The notes beneath the pieces are model-generated. The model made no database searches. It was not told where the DNA came from and worked only from the letters and a program-made list of their open reading frames with translations. The translations under genes were made by a program, and so were the position numbers. Below are positions 40,951-49,166 of a DNA stretch of 49,200 bases, piece after piece. The stretch lies in NCBI GenBank assembly GCA_945877855.1, contig CAMDWA010000011.1:1-49200 (forward strand), in the 5' to 3' direction. The stretch's first letter is position 1. Each line of letters begins with the position of its first letter. The DNA is from Thermoflexus hugenholtzii JAD2. GTDB taxonomy: Bacteria; Chloroflexota; Anaerolineae; J036; Brachytrichaceae.

Positions 40951-42646
40951 TCTTCTTATAACCTGCCGCCTCATTCAACAACTGCGCTGCCCCTTGCAAA
41001 CCGGTGCTGCCGCTAGTGCCGAGCATTTGCGCCAATTCTTCTTGGCGGCGCAGGTCTTCGAGCTTGAGGGTATTGGTGCGGGTGCGTTGACCAACTTGTT
41101 GTTTCTCGACCCTAAAATGTGCATCACCAAAGCTAGCAAGTTGTGGCAAATGGGTAATACACAATACCTGATGGGCGTGTGTCAAATTCCATAATTTCTG
41201 CCCCACAATCGTGCCAACCCGTCCGCCGATGCCCTGATCAACCTCGTCAAAAATCAGGGTAGGGGCGTTGTGGCTGCCCGAGCGTGCCAAAACCGCCTTG
41301 AGTGCCAACATCAGCCGCGCCGTTTCGCCACCCGATGCCACCTTGGCCAGTGGTTTTAGCCCTTCGCCCAAGTTTGGCGCAATCATAAACTCAACCCGAT
41401 CCGCCCCGGTCGAATCGCACGGCTGTGGCACAATATTCACCTCAAACCGCGCCCCGCCCATTTTTAGGTCAGCCAATTCTTGCTCGACCCCAGCCGCCAA
41501 TGCTTTACAAGCCGCTTTGCGCTTGTTGCTTAATTCAGCCGCCAGCGCATCTACCTCTTTTTGCAACACTTTCTCGCGTTTTTTTAGCGCGTCAATCCGT
41601 TCATCGCTGCTGGCTAATTCATCCAATTCTTTTTCGGCTTTGGCCAAATATTCTAATACCGCATCAATCGATTCGCCATATTTGCGTTTCAGCTTCTTTT
41701 GCAACTCCAAACGGCTTTCCACCATTTCTAGCCGTTTGGGGTTAAATTCGATCCCATCGCGATAATCGCGCACACTGCGCGCCACTTCTTCCAAAATGAC
41801 ATTGGCCTCGGTCAACGATTTAAATAATTCTTCGAATTGTTTGTCGAAACGCGCTAAATTCACCAGCGCCCGCCCAGCTTGGGCAATTTGGTCAAGCGCG
41901 GCGGGGTGATGCCGGTCGCCGGAGTCGTATAGCACCGTATAGGCTTCGCTGGCATATTCGGCCAGTGCTTCGGCATTGGCAAGGCGGGTATGTTCTTCTT
42001 GCAAGGCGGCTTCTTCGCCTGCCTTTAATTTGGCGCTACGAATTTCCTCCACCTGAAAATTCAACATATCGAGCCGACGCGCTTGCTCGCGGGCGTTTAA
42101 CTCGGTGCTTTCGCGTTGTTTGATGGTGCTGCGCCATTCGCCGACTTTTAGCGCCACTTTTTTGCGTTGTTCCCAAGTGTTGGCAAATGAATCGAGCAAA
42201 TTGACATGTTCCTTCACCCGCAATAGCGACAAATGTTCACTTTGCCCATGCACGTCCACCAAATGCTCGCCAATCTCGCGCAGCACGCTTTGGCTGATGG
42301 CGCTGCCATTCACCCGACACACCGTGCGCCCACTGTTGCGCACCTCACGTGCCAACACAATATGCCCAGTATTTTCGTCGTTTTCTAAATTGTGTTCACT
42401 CAGAATGGGTTTTAGACTTTCGGCCACTTCGGGGCTAATATTAAAATCGCCCTCAATAATGGCTTTATCGGTGCCAACGCGCACCATGCCGGGGTCGGCT
42501 TTATCACCCAACAACAAGGCAATCGAGTCGATCAAAATACTCTTGCCTGCCCCCGTTTCGCCCGTAATGACATTTAGGCCACGATCAAATGAAAGATCAA
42601 GCGAATCAATAATTACAAAATCGCGTACGCGTAGTTCGGTCAACAT
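40943..42646 (-). CDS. recN: DNA repair ATPase RecN
   Basis: A 567-residue SMC-like protein from ATG 42646 (MLTELRVRDFVIID, the canonical start). Walker A GETGAGKSI is at 29-37 and Walker B lies in APTLIFDEVDQGIGG; the RecN signature VASGGETARLMLALK and the H-loop VLCITHLPQLAS are present. Long coiled-coil segments (residues about 160-230 and 270-380) fill the middle. It acts early in double-strand-break repair. An upstream extension to 42778 is not supported. The C-terminal AAGYKKKP ends with a TGA in a heptamer array. Confidence 0.93.
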   Translation of the reverse strand: MLTELRVRDFVIIDSLDLSFDRGLNVITGETGAGKSILIDSIALLLGDKADPGMVRVGTDKAIIEGDFNISPEVAESLKPILSEHNLENDENTGHIVLAREVRNSGRTVCRVNGSAISQSVLREIGEHLVDVHGQSEHLSLLRVKEHVNLLDSFANTWEQRKKVALKVGEWRSTIKQRESTELNAREQARRLDMLNFQVEEIRSAKLKAGEEAALQEEHTRLANAEALAEYASEAYTVLYDSGDRHHPAALDQIAQAGRALVNLARFDKQFEELFKSLTEANVILEEVARSVRDYRDGIEFNPKRLEMVESRLELQKKLKRKYGESIDAVLEYLAKAEKELDELASSDERIDALKKREKVLQKEVDALAAELSNKRKAACKALAAGVEQELADLKMGGARFEVNIVPQPCDSTGADRVEFMIAPNLGEGLKPLAKVASGGETARLMLALKAVLARSGSHNAPTLIFDEVDQGIGGRVGTIVGQKLWNLTHAHQVLCITHLPQLASFGDAHFRVEKQQVGQRTRTNTLKLEDLRRQEELAQMLGTSGSTGLQGAAQLLNEAAGYKKKP

Positions 42647-42748
42647 GGTCGTGAAAGGGCTTAATTGTATCCAGATTGTGAGGTGTCCACCCAGCATACA
42701 TGGGGCAGACGTTGAGCAATGGCTCATCTTTTTAGCTAAGCTTGTCTC

Positions 42749-44257
42749 ATGCAAGTAACTGAACCTCCTGCACCTCAATTTATTGCCCGTCCCAATAATC
42801 GTTTAGCCCTCATCATGTTGGCGACTACGGCCGTCTATGCCCTCATCACCCATGAATTATTATGGTCAAGTGATTTTGGGCTAAACCTCTCGTTAACAGT
42901 AATATTATTTTTGGCATCATTGTGTATTACCGTCAAGCTTGGTGTGGTGCAATTGCGTGGCGGCGGTCGATGGATGGCGCTGCCGATTGCCATTTTTGCC
43001 ATTTTTTATGTTATACGAGATTCGCAAAATTTACGTATTTATAACGTGCTTGCCATACTCATCGCTTTTGGGGTAATGGGATTGCGCACCCAGCAAGGGC
43101 AGGTGCGTGTAGCCTCGGTCGTGTCATACATTGCAGGCATGTTTAGCACGGGTGTTGAGATGTTGTTAGGCGCGTTCCCACTATTAACCAATGAAATCGA
43201 CTGGCGATTAATTGCATTGTGGCGGCCTTGGCAAATTTGGCGGCGTGTTGCCGTTGGGGTGCTGATTACTTTGCCGCTATTATTGGTGTTTGGTGGTCTA
43301 TTTGCTGCTGCCGATGCTGGCTTTGCTCGCATTTTGCGCCAAATTTTCAACCTCAATTTAGCCGAGTTAATTGGGCGTATTGTGCTTGTCATCACCATCA
43401 TGTGGCTGGCGATCGGGTTGCTTTCAGCCATGGTGCTACCCATCTTTCATCATATTGGCAAATCGGCTATGCCGGCCATGTTTAAACTCGGTTTGGTTGA
43501 ATTTGGTTTGCCGCTGAGCGCCCTCACCTTGTTGTTTGCGGCTTTTGTGGCACTACAACTCACCTATTTGTTTGGTGGCGAGTCGATGGTTTCGGTAGCC
43601 AGTGGCCTCACTTATGCCGATTATGCGCGACGTGGCTTTTTTGAGCTGGTGGCAGTGGCTGTGCTTTTGTTAATTGTCTTGTTGCTGGCCGACTGGCTCA
43701 TCGACAAATCTGATGCGCGTGTGTTGCGTTTCTTTCGCATCATCGCCAGTGTCTTGATTGCCCTGATGGGCATCGTCATGGTTTCGGCTTTTCAGCGCAT
43801 GTGGCTTTACACTCAAATTTACGGCCTCAGCGAGCTACGCATTTACCCAACTGCATTTATGATCTGGATCGCCATGACGTTTTTGTGGTTTGCCTTCACC
43901 ATTTTGCGGGGCCGCACCCAGCGCTTTGTCTTTGGCGCAATGCTGGCAGGTTTTGTGACTTTGCTGGGCCTTAATCTCGTTAACCCCGATGCGCTTATTG
44001 TGCGTTTTAATGCGCAACGGGCGGGTGGGCTTGTCGCACTCGCGCCACGTGCCTCACGTTCGTTCGATTCTGAATATGTCATGCAACTCAGCGCCGATGC
44101 CGTGCCGGCCCTGATCGAGGTGATGCCAACCCTATCGGCACAAGATCAAGCCCAAGTGCGCAACTATTTGCTAAACACAAATTATCGCCTTACAAATTGG
44201 CGCAGCTTTCATTTTGGGCGTTGGTGGGCCAATCAGGCTATTAGCGAAATGCCCTAG
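42749..44257 (+). CDS. DUF4173/DUF4153-like membrane protein
   Basis: A 502-residue membrane protein with about 12 hydrophobic segments and a soluble C-terminal tail of about 100 residues. The segment GIVMVSAFQRMWLYTQIYGLSELRIYPTAFM resembles the conserved heart of DUF4173, whose function is unknown. The C-terminal soluble part (LVNPDALIVRFNAQRA to AISEMP) also fits that family. Divergent from recN; the start at 42749 is 12 bases after an AAGCTT-rich sequence and lacks a Shine-Dalgarno. Confidence 0.75.
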   Translation: MQVTEPPAPQFIARPNNRLALIMLATTAVYALITHELLWSSDFGLNLSLTVILFLASLCITVKLGVVQLRGGGRWMALPIAIFAIFYVIRDSQNLRIYNVLAILIAFGVMGLRTQQGQVRVASVVSYIAGMFSTGVEMLLGAFPLLTNEIDWRLIALWRPWQIWRRVAVGVLITLPLLLVFGGLFAAADAGFARILRQIFNLNLAELIGRIVLVITIMWLAIGLLSAMVLPIFHHIGKSAMPAMFKLGLVEFGLPLSALTLLFAAFVALQLTYLFGGESMVSVASGLTYADYARRGFFELVAVAVLLLIVLLLADWLIDKSDARVLRFFRIIASVLIALMGIVMVSAFQRMWLYTQIYGLSELRIYPTAFMIWIAMTFLWFAFTILRGRTQRFVFGAMLAGFVTLLGLNLVNPDALIVRFNAQRAGGLVALAPRASRSFDSEYVMQLSADAVPALIEVMPTLSAQDQAQVRNYLLNTNYRLTNWRSFHFGRWWANQAISEMP

Positions 44258-44307
44258 AAATCGGGTTTATGAAAGAAACCCGATTTTTGTGATGATAATA
44301 TATGCGT

Positions 44308-44360
44308 GCCGATGTTACTAACCTAGGCATGCAACGCTTGCCTAGGTTAGTAACATCGGC
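44308..44360. repeat. Perfect hairpin in the leader of the AroM-like gene
   Basis: GCCGATGTTACTAACCTAGGCA (44308-44329) pairs perfectly with 44339-44360 around a nine-base loop. It is 38 bases before the chosen start codon. The frame open from 44302 runs through the hairpin and is unlikely to be translated. Confidence 0.75.
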
Positions 44361-44397
44361 GAAAACGAACAACACAACAATAAATATGAAAGCGCAC

Positions 44398-45069
44398 ATG
44401 ACTTCTAAACCTATTCTCGGCATCATCACTATTGGGCAATCACCACGCCCCGATTTTGAGCGGGCTTTTGGCGCACATGCCCCCAACGCCGAGGTGCGGG
44501 TAATGGGCGCACTTGATGGTCTCAGCCATGCCGAGATCGATGCGTTGGCCGCCAAGCCAACCAATTACCCCTTGTTGGTCAAATTGGCCGATCAAAGCAC
44601 GCGCAGCATCGGCATGGCCGAAATTCACAAACAAGTGCAAATTCGCGCCAACGATTTTGCGGCCTTGGGCGCAAAAGTCATTGTTGTGGCCTGTGCCGGT
44701 GGCTTCCCCGATATTCACAGCACGAGTTTGGTTGTCATGCCGGGTAAAATTGTGCCCGCGATTGCCAACGCCATCGCGCCGCGTTGCCGCATTGGTATTG
44801 TGTCACCCTTGCGTGAGCAAGCTCCGGCTGCCGAGGCCAAGTGGCGGGCCGATGGGTTCGACCCGCTTGTGACATGGATGTCACCTTTTGGCAATCATCA
44901 ATTCGACGAACCCGTTGCGGTGATGTCTGACCCATCTATCGAGCTAGTTGTGCTCGATTGTTTGGGCCATAATGATGATGATAGACGCGAATTTTCGCGT
45001 ATGTGTGGTAAACCAGTCTTGCTTGCCCAAACCATCGCCGCCCGCGTGGCGGGTGAGTTGATTGGGTAA
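44398..45069 (+). CDS. AroM-family protein
   Basis: A 223-residue protein of the AroM/Asp-Glu-racemase-like fold. The start MTSKPILGIITIGQSPRPDF and the segments AKVIVVACAGGFPD and CLGHNDDDRREF resemble AroM and related proteins, whose biochemical role is unproven; the fold suggests an isomerase or racemase of small acids. The AroM name comes from a gene linked to aroL in enteric bacteria, which is not the case here. ATG 44389 (MKAHM) is nine bases upstream and equally possible. Confidence 0.8.
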   Translation: MTSKPILGIITIGQSPRPDFERAFGAHAPNAEVRVMGALDGLSHAEIDALAAKPTNYPLLVKLADQSTRSIGMAEIHKQVQIRANDFAALGAKVIVVACAGGFPDIHSTSLVVMPGKIVPAIANAIAPRCRIGIVSPLREQAPAAEAKWRADGFDPLVTWMSPFGNHQFDEPVAVMSDPSIELVVLDCLGHNDDDRREFSRMCGKPVLLAQTIAARVAGELIG

Positions 45070-45084
45070 AGTTGCGTTTGTTCA

Positions 45085-45405
45085 TTAAACGCAAGTCTTT
45101 TTTAAATTGATTTTGTCGGACAATCTGTCTCGTGCGTTAATATCTTTATCATCCAAATCGTTTAATAAGTCGCTTGCGTGATGTAAAACCTGTATGTTTC
45201 GATTGGCTCTTGCTTCTTCAATTGCTTGAATCGTAGTTGTGTTCGGTAGCTTTAACTCAAAGGGAATCCCATTTTCAACGACGATTCGGGTCAAATAGAG
45301 TCGTATTGCCTCGGTCATACTTAGTCCAAGTCCATTTAAGATCGTTTCAGCATTCTTCTTTAAATCGGGTGTGACCCGTGCATGAATCAATACACTTTGT
45401 GGCAT
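45085..45405 (-). CDS. RelB/DinJ-family antitoxin, apparently orphan
   Basis: A 106-residue protein. The N-terminal ribbon-helix-helix (MPQSVLIHARVTPDLKKNAE, ILNGLGLSMTEAIRLYLTRIV) is typical of RelB/DinJ antitoxins, followed by the linker GIPFELKLPN that normally wraps the toxin. The tail is longer than usual. No YafQ/RelE-type toxin gene is adjacent: downstream on this strand is the convergent AroM-like gene. A near-perfect palindrome four bases before the ATG is the likely autoregulatory operator. It could be a solitary regulator or a remnant. Confidence 0.85.
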   Translation of the reverse strand: MPQSVLIHARVTPDLKKNAETILNGLGLSMTEAIRLYLTRIVVENGIPFELKLPNTTTIQAIEEARANRNIQVLHHASDLLNDLDDKDINARDRLSDKINLKKTCV

Positions 45406-45408
45406 AGA

Positions 45409-45438
45409 CCAATTGTATAATAATTGTTATACAATTGG
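45409..45438. promoter_or_regulatory. Palindromic operator/promoter of the DinJ-like gene
   Basis: CCAATTGTATAA (45409-45420) and TTATACAATTGG (45427-45438) are perfect 12-nt arms separated by six bases. The site overlaps TATAAT/TATAC sequences and lies directly before the antitoxin ATG, as expected for autorepression by a ribbon-helix-helix protein. The polA stop codon is two bases beyond. Confidence 0.75.
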
Positions 45439-45440
45439 TA

Positions 45441-48368
45441 TTACTCAACTTCATCCCAATTGGGTCCTACGGCTACATCTGCCCGTAACTTGACACTGAG
45501 CGGGTAGGCGTTCTCCATTTCGCGGTGAATGAGCGCGGTCATGATCGCCACCTCATTTGCTGGGCAATCAAATACCAATTCGTCATGCACTTGTAGCGTC
45601 ATTTTGGCTTGAATGGGCAACCCCTCTGCCGTGCCTGCCGCCATTGCACGATGAATATTAATCATGGCGATTTTCATGATATCGGCGGCGCTGCCCTGCA
45701 CAGGGTGGTTGATGGCTTCGCGCTCGGCGCGGCGCTTCATTTGCTCATTCACCCCCGGCGCTTTAAATTCGGGGAAATAGCGCCGTCGGCCTAACACCGT
45801 TTCAACATAGCCTTGTTCGGCAGCCAAACGTTTGGTGTTGTTGAGCCATTCTTGCACCCGTGGGAAACGCTCAAAATAGCGCTTAATAAAATCACCCGCT
45901 TGCGCCATCGTCATGCCGGTGTTTTGTGATAACGCAAACGCCCCCATGCCATAGGCAATGCCAAAGTTGATGCGCTTGGCAAAGCTGCGTTGCACGGCGT
46001 TGACATCGGCCAAGGCCACATCATAAATAGCTGCTGCGGTGGTGGCGTGAATGTCTTCGCCGCGTGCAAAGGCTTCTTTCAGCGTCGGGTCGTCGGCCAA
46101 ATGCGCCAAAATACGCAACTCGACTTGTGAATAATCGGCGCTGATAATGCGCCAGCCGGGCCGCGCCACAAATGCCTTGCGCACCCGTCGCCCAATTTCG
46201 CTTTTGATTGGGATGTTTTGCAAATTAGGGTTGGTCGATGACAAACGCCCTGTGATAGCTCCCGCTTGGTTAAAATCGGTGTGAATACGGCCTGTTTTGG
46301 GGTTGATGAGCAACGGGATGGCATCAACATACGTGCCTTTTAGCTTGGCCAATTCACGATAATTGAGTAGTAACGGAATAATATCGTGTTTGCCTTGTAG
46401 TCTTTCAAGCACATCGGCGGCAGTCGAAAAGGTTGCGCCGCCGGTTTTGCTTTTGGCGGCATTTTTCGGCACACCCTGCGTCGGCAATTGCAATTTGCCA
46501 AATAGCACATCAGACAATTGTTGGGTTGAATTGACGTTAAAGACTGTGCCGGATAAATCAAAAATTTGCTTTTCTAAATCGCGCAGTCGTTGCGTCACCT
46601 CGACCGACAATTGGCCCAAATATTTTACATCCAGTGCCACACCCGCTGTTTCCATATCGATTAACACCGGAACCAGCGGCAATTCGACCTCATTTAACAG
46701 CTTTTCAAGCCCCAACTCATGTAATTTTGGCTTAATGCGATTTGCCAAATGCAATGTCGCATCGGCATCAGCGGCGGCATAAGGTGCAATTTGCTCAATC
46801 GGCACGTCAGCCATGCTAATCTGTTTTTTGCCGCTGCCGATCAGTTCGTTGATTTCGGTCATTTGCCAGCCTAAAATATTGCTGGCTAAGGCTTTTAGCC
46901 CAATTTGGCTACCGGGGTCAACCACAAATTGAGCCAACATAGTGTCAAAAACAGGTTTGTGAATGATGACACCGACTTGCCGCAAAATTGCCAGATCGAA
47001 TTTTGAATTGTGGGCGATGAGTTGCACGTTGGGGCGTTGTAGGGCGTGGGCAATCGGCTCAAATTTGGCTGAGGTGGGGTCGAGTGACCAAGTAGCGGGT
47101 TTGTTTTCTGCATCTTGGGTGGTGGTTGCCGCAAATAAGTTCGTTTGGCCTTGCTTGGTTCGTTCTGCCGCTGTATCATTATTTCGCATAGGCATATACC
47201 AGCCAATACCTTCTTGCACACTAAAAGACATGCCAATCAATGCGTCTTGTAGTGGATCTAAGCCAGTTGTTTCAGTATCAAATGCAATCACCGAAGCCGC
47301 ATTAAGATCAGCCAACAAAACCTTATAGGCTTCGTCACTATCGACCACATAGGCAACAGTGGGGACCCCGTCTACTTTTTTTGACGCGAGATATTTTTGT
47401 TTAGATTGTTCTTCGGGTAGTGGAAATAGCGGCGCTTGTGGCTCGACCACAACTGGGGGCGACACAGTTGTGGTTATAGGTTGGGTGCTGCTTGGAATGC
47501 GTTTAATCAAACTTTCAAAACGCAATTCTTTGAGCAAACCCATCGCTTTGCTATAGTCAACCTCGGCTTTACAAGCAGCCCAATCCACATCCAGCGGCAC
47601 ATCGGTTTTGATGGTGACGAGTTTTTTGCTAAGATAGGCGCTATCTTTGCCATCACGCAACGAGGTTTGGGCACGTTTTGCCGTAATTTGGTCTAAATGG
47701 GCATAAATATTATCGAGCGTGTTGTAATCTTGCAACAATTTGGCGGCAGTTTTCTCGCCAATGCCCGCCACACCCGGCACGTTATCGCTTGTGTCGCCCA
47801 GCATAGCCTTAAAGTCAATCAACTGGTCAGGGCGCACGCCAAAGCGCTCGACTACCCGCGCCTCGTCATACATCATTACATCGTCAAATGAGCGCCCCGA
47901 TGTCATCACTGTGACAGCAGGGTTAATCAGTTGGAACGAATCGCGGTCGCCGGTGACAATGACGACGCGCATGCCCTCGCCACTGGCGCGGCGGGCCAAG
48001 GTGCCAATGACATCGTCGGCCTCAAAGCCATCGGCGGTAAAAATGGGGATGCCAAAGGATGTAACCAGTTGTTGGATGCGCGTAATTTGATAGCGCAGTT
48101 CGTCTGGCATCTTCTCGCGAGTTCCTTTATAAGCCTCATACAAATCATCACGAAAGGTGCGGCCAACATCAAAGGCAATGGCGAGAAAATCAGGCTGTTC
48201 TTGCTTCCATACTTTAAAAAGCATATTGGTAAAGGCAAAAACCGCGCCAGTAAATTCTTTGCTGCCATCGGGATGCTCAATTGATAATGGCGTGTTGGCC
48301 ATAGCGAAAAAACCGCGATACGCCAACGAGTGACCATCGATGAGGATGAGTTTGGGGGAGGTGCTCAT
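45441..48368 (-). CDS. polA: DNA polymerase I
   Basis: A 975-residue protein with three domains. The 5'-3' exonuclease (1-300) starts MSTSPKLILIDGHSLAYRGF. The 3'-5' exonuclease is apparently active: D-x-E in FDTETTGLDPL, NSKFDLA and Y-x-x-x-D in YAAADADATLHL. The polymerase has motif A DYSQVELRILAH, motif B RSFAKRINFGIAYG and motif C LQVHDELVFD. It serves Okazaki-fragment processing and repair. The true ATG (48368) is five bases from a heptamer array; the formal upstream extension reads through the array. There is no Shine-Dalgarno. Confidence 0.95.
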   Translation of the reverse strand: MSTSPKLILIDGHSLAYRGFFAMANTPLSIEHPDGSKEFTGAVFAFTNMLFKVWKQEQPDFLAIAFDVGRTFRDDLYEAYKGTREKMPDELRYQITRIQQLVTSFGIPIFTADGFEADDVIGTLARRASGEGMRVVIVTGDRDSFQLINPAVTVMTSGRSFDDVMMYDEARVVERFGVRPDQLIDFKAMLGDTSDNVPGVAGIGEKTAAKLLQDYNTLDNIYAHLDQITAKRAQTSLRDGKDSAYLSKKLVTIKTDVPLDVDWAACKAEVDYSKAMGLLKELRFESLIKRIPSSTQPITTTVSPPVVVEPQAPLFPLPEEQSKQKYLASKKVDGVPTVAYVVDSDEAYKVLLADLNAASVIAFDTETTGLDPLQDALIGMSFSVQEGIGWYMPMRNNDTAAERTKQGQTNLFAATTTQDAENKPATWSLDPTSAKFEPIAHALQRPNVQLIAHNSKFDLAILRQVGVIIHKPVFDTMLAQFVVDPGSQIGLKALASNILGWQMTEINELIGSGKKQISMADVPIEQIAPYAAADADATLHLANRIKPKLHELGLEKLLNEVELPLVPVLIDMETAGVALDVKYLGQLSVEVTQRLRDLEKQIFDLSGTVFNVNSTQQLSDVLFGKLQLPTQGVPKNAAKSKTGGATFSTAADVLERLQGKHDIIPLLLNYRELAKLKGTYVDAIPLLINPKTGRIHTDFNQAGAITGRLSSTNPNLQNIPIKSEIGRRVRKAFVARPGWRIISADYSQVELRILAHLADDPTLKEAFARGEDIHATTAAAIYDVALADVNAVQRSFAKRINFGIAYGMGAFALSQNTGMTMAQAGDFIKRYFERFPRVQEWLNNTKRLAAEQGYVETVLGRRRYFPEFKAPGVNEQMKRRAEREAINHPVQGSAADIMKIAMINIHRAMAAGTAEGLPIQAKMTLQVHDELVFDCPANEVAIMTALIHREMENAYPLSVKLRADVAVGPNWDEVE

Positions 48369-48373
48369 ATAAA

Positions 48374-48432
48374 GGATGAAGGATGAAGGATGAAGGATGA
48401 AGGATAAAAACTTCATCCTTCATCCTTCATCC
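48374..48432. repeat. Inverted heptamer array between polA and a membrane-protein gene
   Basis: Five units, GGATGAA four times then GGATAAA (48374-48408), are followed after three bases by three units of TTCATCC (48412-48432). They pair into a compact hairpin. The TGA stop of the upstream gene (48427-48429, minus strand) is in a unit, and the polA start follows after five bases. Confidence 0.88.
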
Positions 48433-49098
48433 TTTTATTCTTCCCTTTATTATAAAACGTTTGTTCTTAGGCATTTGGGCAAAACGGTTTGCCATATAGT
48501 TGAGGACGAGATGGGCGATTAACATTAACCAAATATTTTGGGTGATGAAATAAAGCGTTGTGCTGACGAGCAAATAAATGTTTGTGGCGGCAGCGGGGGC
48601 GCGATTATTGTTGCGTATCAGCAATTCGAGCCAAATCAGCCCACTACCGATTAGGCTGCCATAAAACAGGTCATTAAGAATCAGCACTGGCACGGCACGA
48701 TAAAACAACCAATGCACTTCGTCATAAATCGCATGAGGCCATTGCTGGGGCGTGTTGTTTAATACGGCATGGCGCAAGGCAGATGGGGTCATGATCCACA
48801 ATGTTGCCGTTGCCACGATGCACAGCCCTATTGTCAGCTCGATACCCATTAACCAGCGGCCGAGGGCAAAGCCAGCCCAAAAATCGGGGGCGCTGATGTT
48901 TTGCCCAAGCCCCATGACATCACGGCTAATAATGCCAAGCGCAAATGGGGTGAAGGGCAATATTATTTTGATGACAAGGTTAAATAGGGTGCGCCAAGTG
49001 TTTGACAGATACGGGTGTTGGTGAATATGGCGATAGGTGACCGAGCCGAGGAAAAGAAAACCTGCAACCCAGCCAATAAGGACGGTTTGATAATGCAT
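48427..49098 (-). CDS. Polytopic membrane protein of unknown function
   Basis: A 223-residue protein with about six membrane segments (YQTVLIGWVAGFLFLG, IKIILPFTPFALGI, IELTIGLCIVATATLWIM, AVPVLILNDLFYGSLIGSGL, IYLLVSTTLYFITQNIWLM and a C-terminal helix). I recognise no family; the segment WLMLIAHLVLNYMANRF faintly recalls the last helix of CPBP-type intramembrane proteases, but the Glu-Glu and other catalytic motifs are not visible. It lies upstream of polA on the same strand. Its stop codon is inside the heptamer array. Confidence 0.65.
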   Translation of the reverse strand: MHYQTVLIGWVAGFLFLGSVTYRHIHQHPYLSNTWRTLFNLVIKIILPFTPFALGIISRDVMGLGQNISAPDFWAGFALGRWLMGIELTIGLCIVATATLWIMTPSALRHAVLNNTPQQWPHAIYDEVHWLFYRAVPVLILNDLFYGSLIGSGLIWLELLIRNNNRAPAAATNIYLLVSTTLYFITQNIWLMLIAHLVLNYMANRFAQMPKNKRFIIKGRIKG

Positions 49099-49166
49099 AG
49101 TGGATGACGATGTGATGACGATGTAAGTAACAATGTGTGACGATGTAAAATGGCGGTTACAAGAAG

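Noticed and set aside
42105-42758. 217-codon + strand frame opposite recN
   Set aside because: It is antisense to the coiled-coil region of recN and shows no family features.
13043-48432. CRISPR array interpretation of the tandem repeats
   Set aside because: Units are 7 bp and contiguous without spacers, differ from locus to locus, and no cas genes are present.
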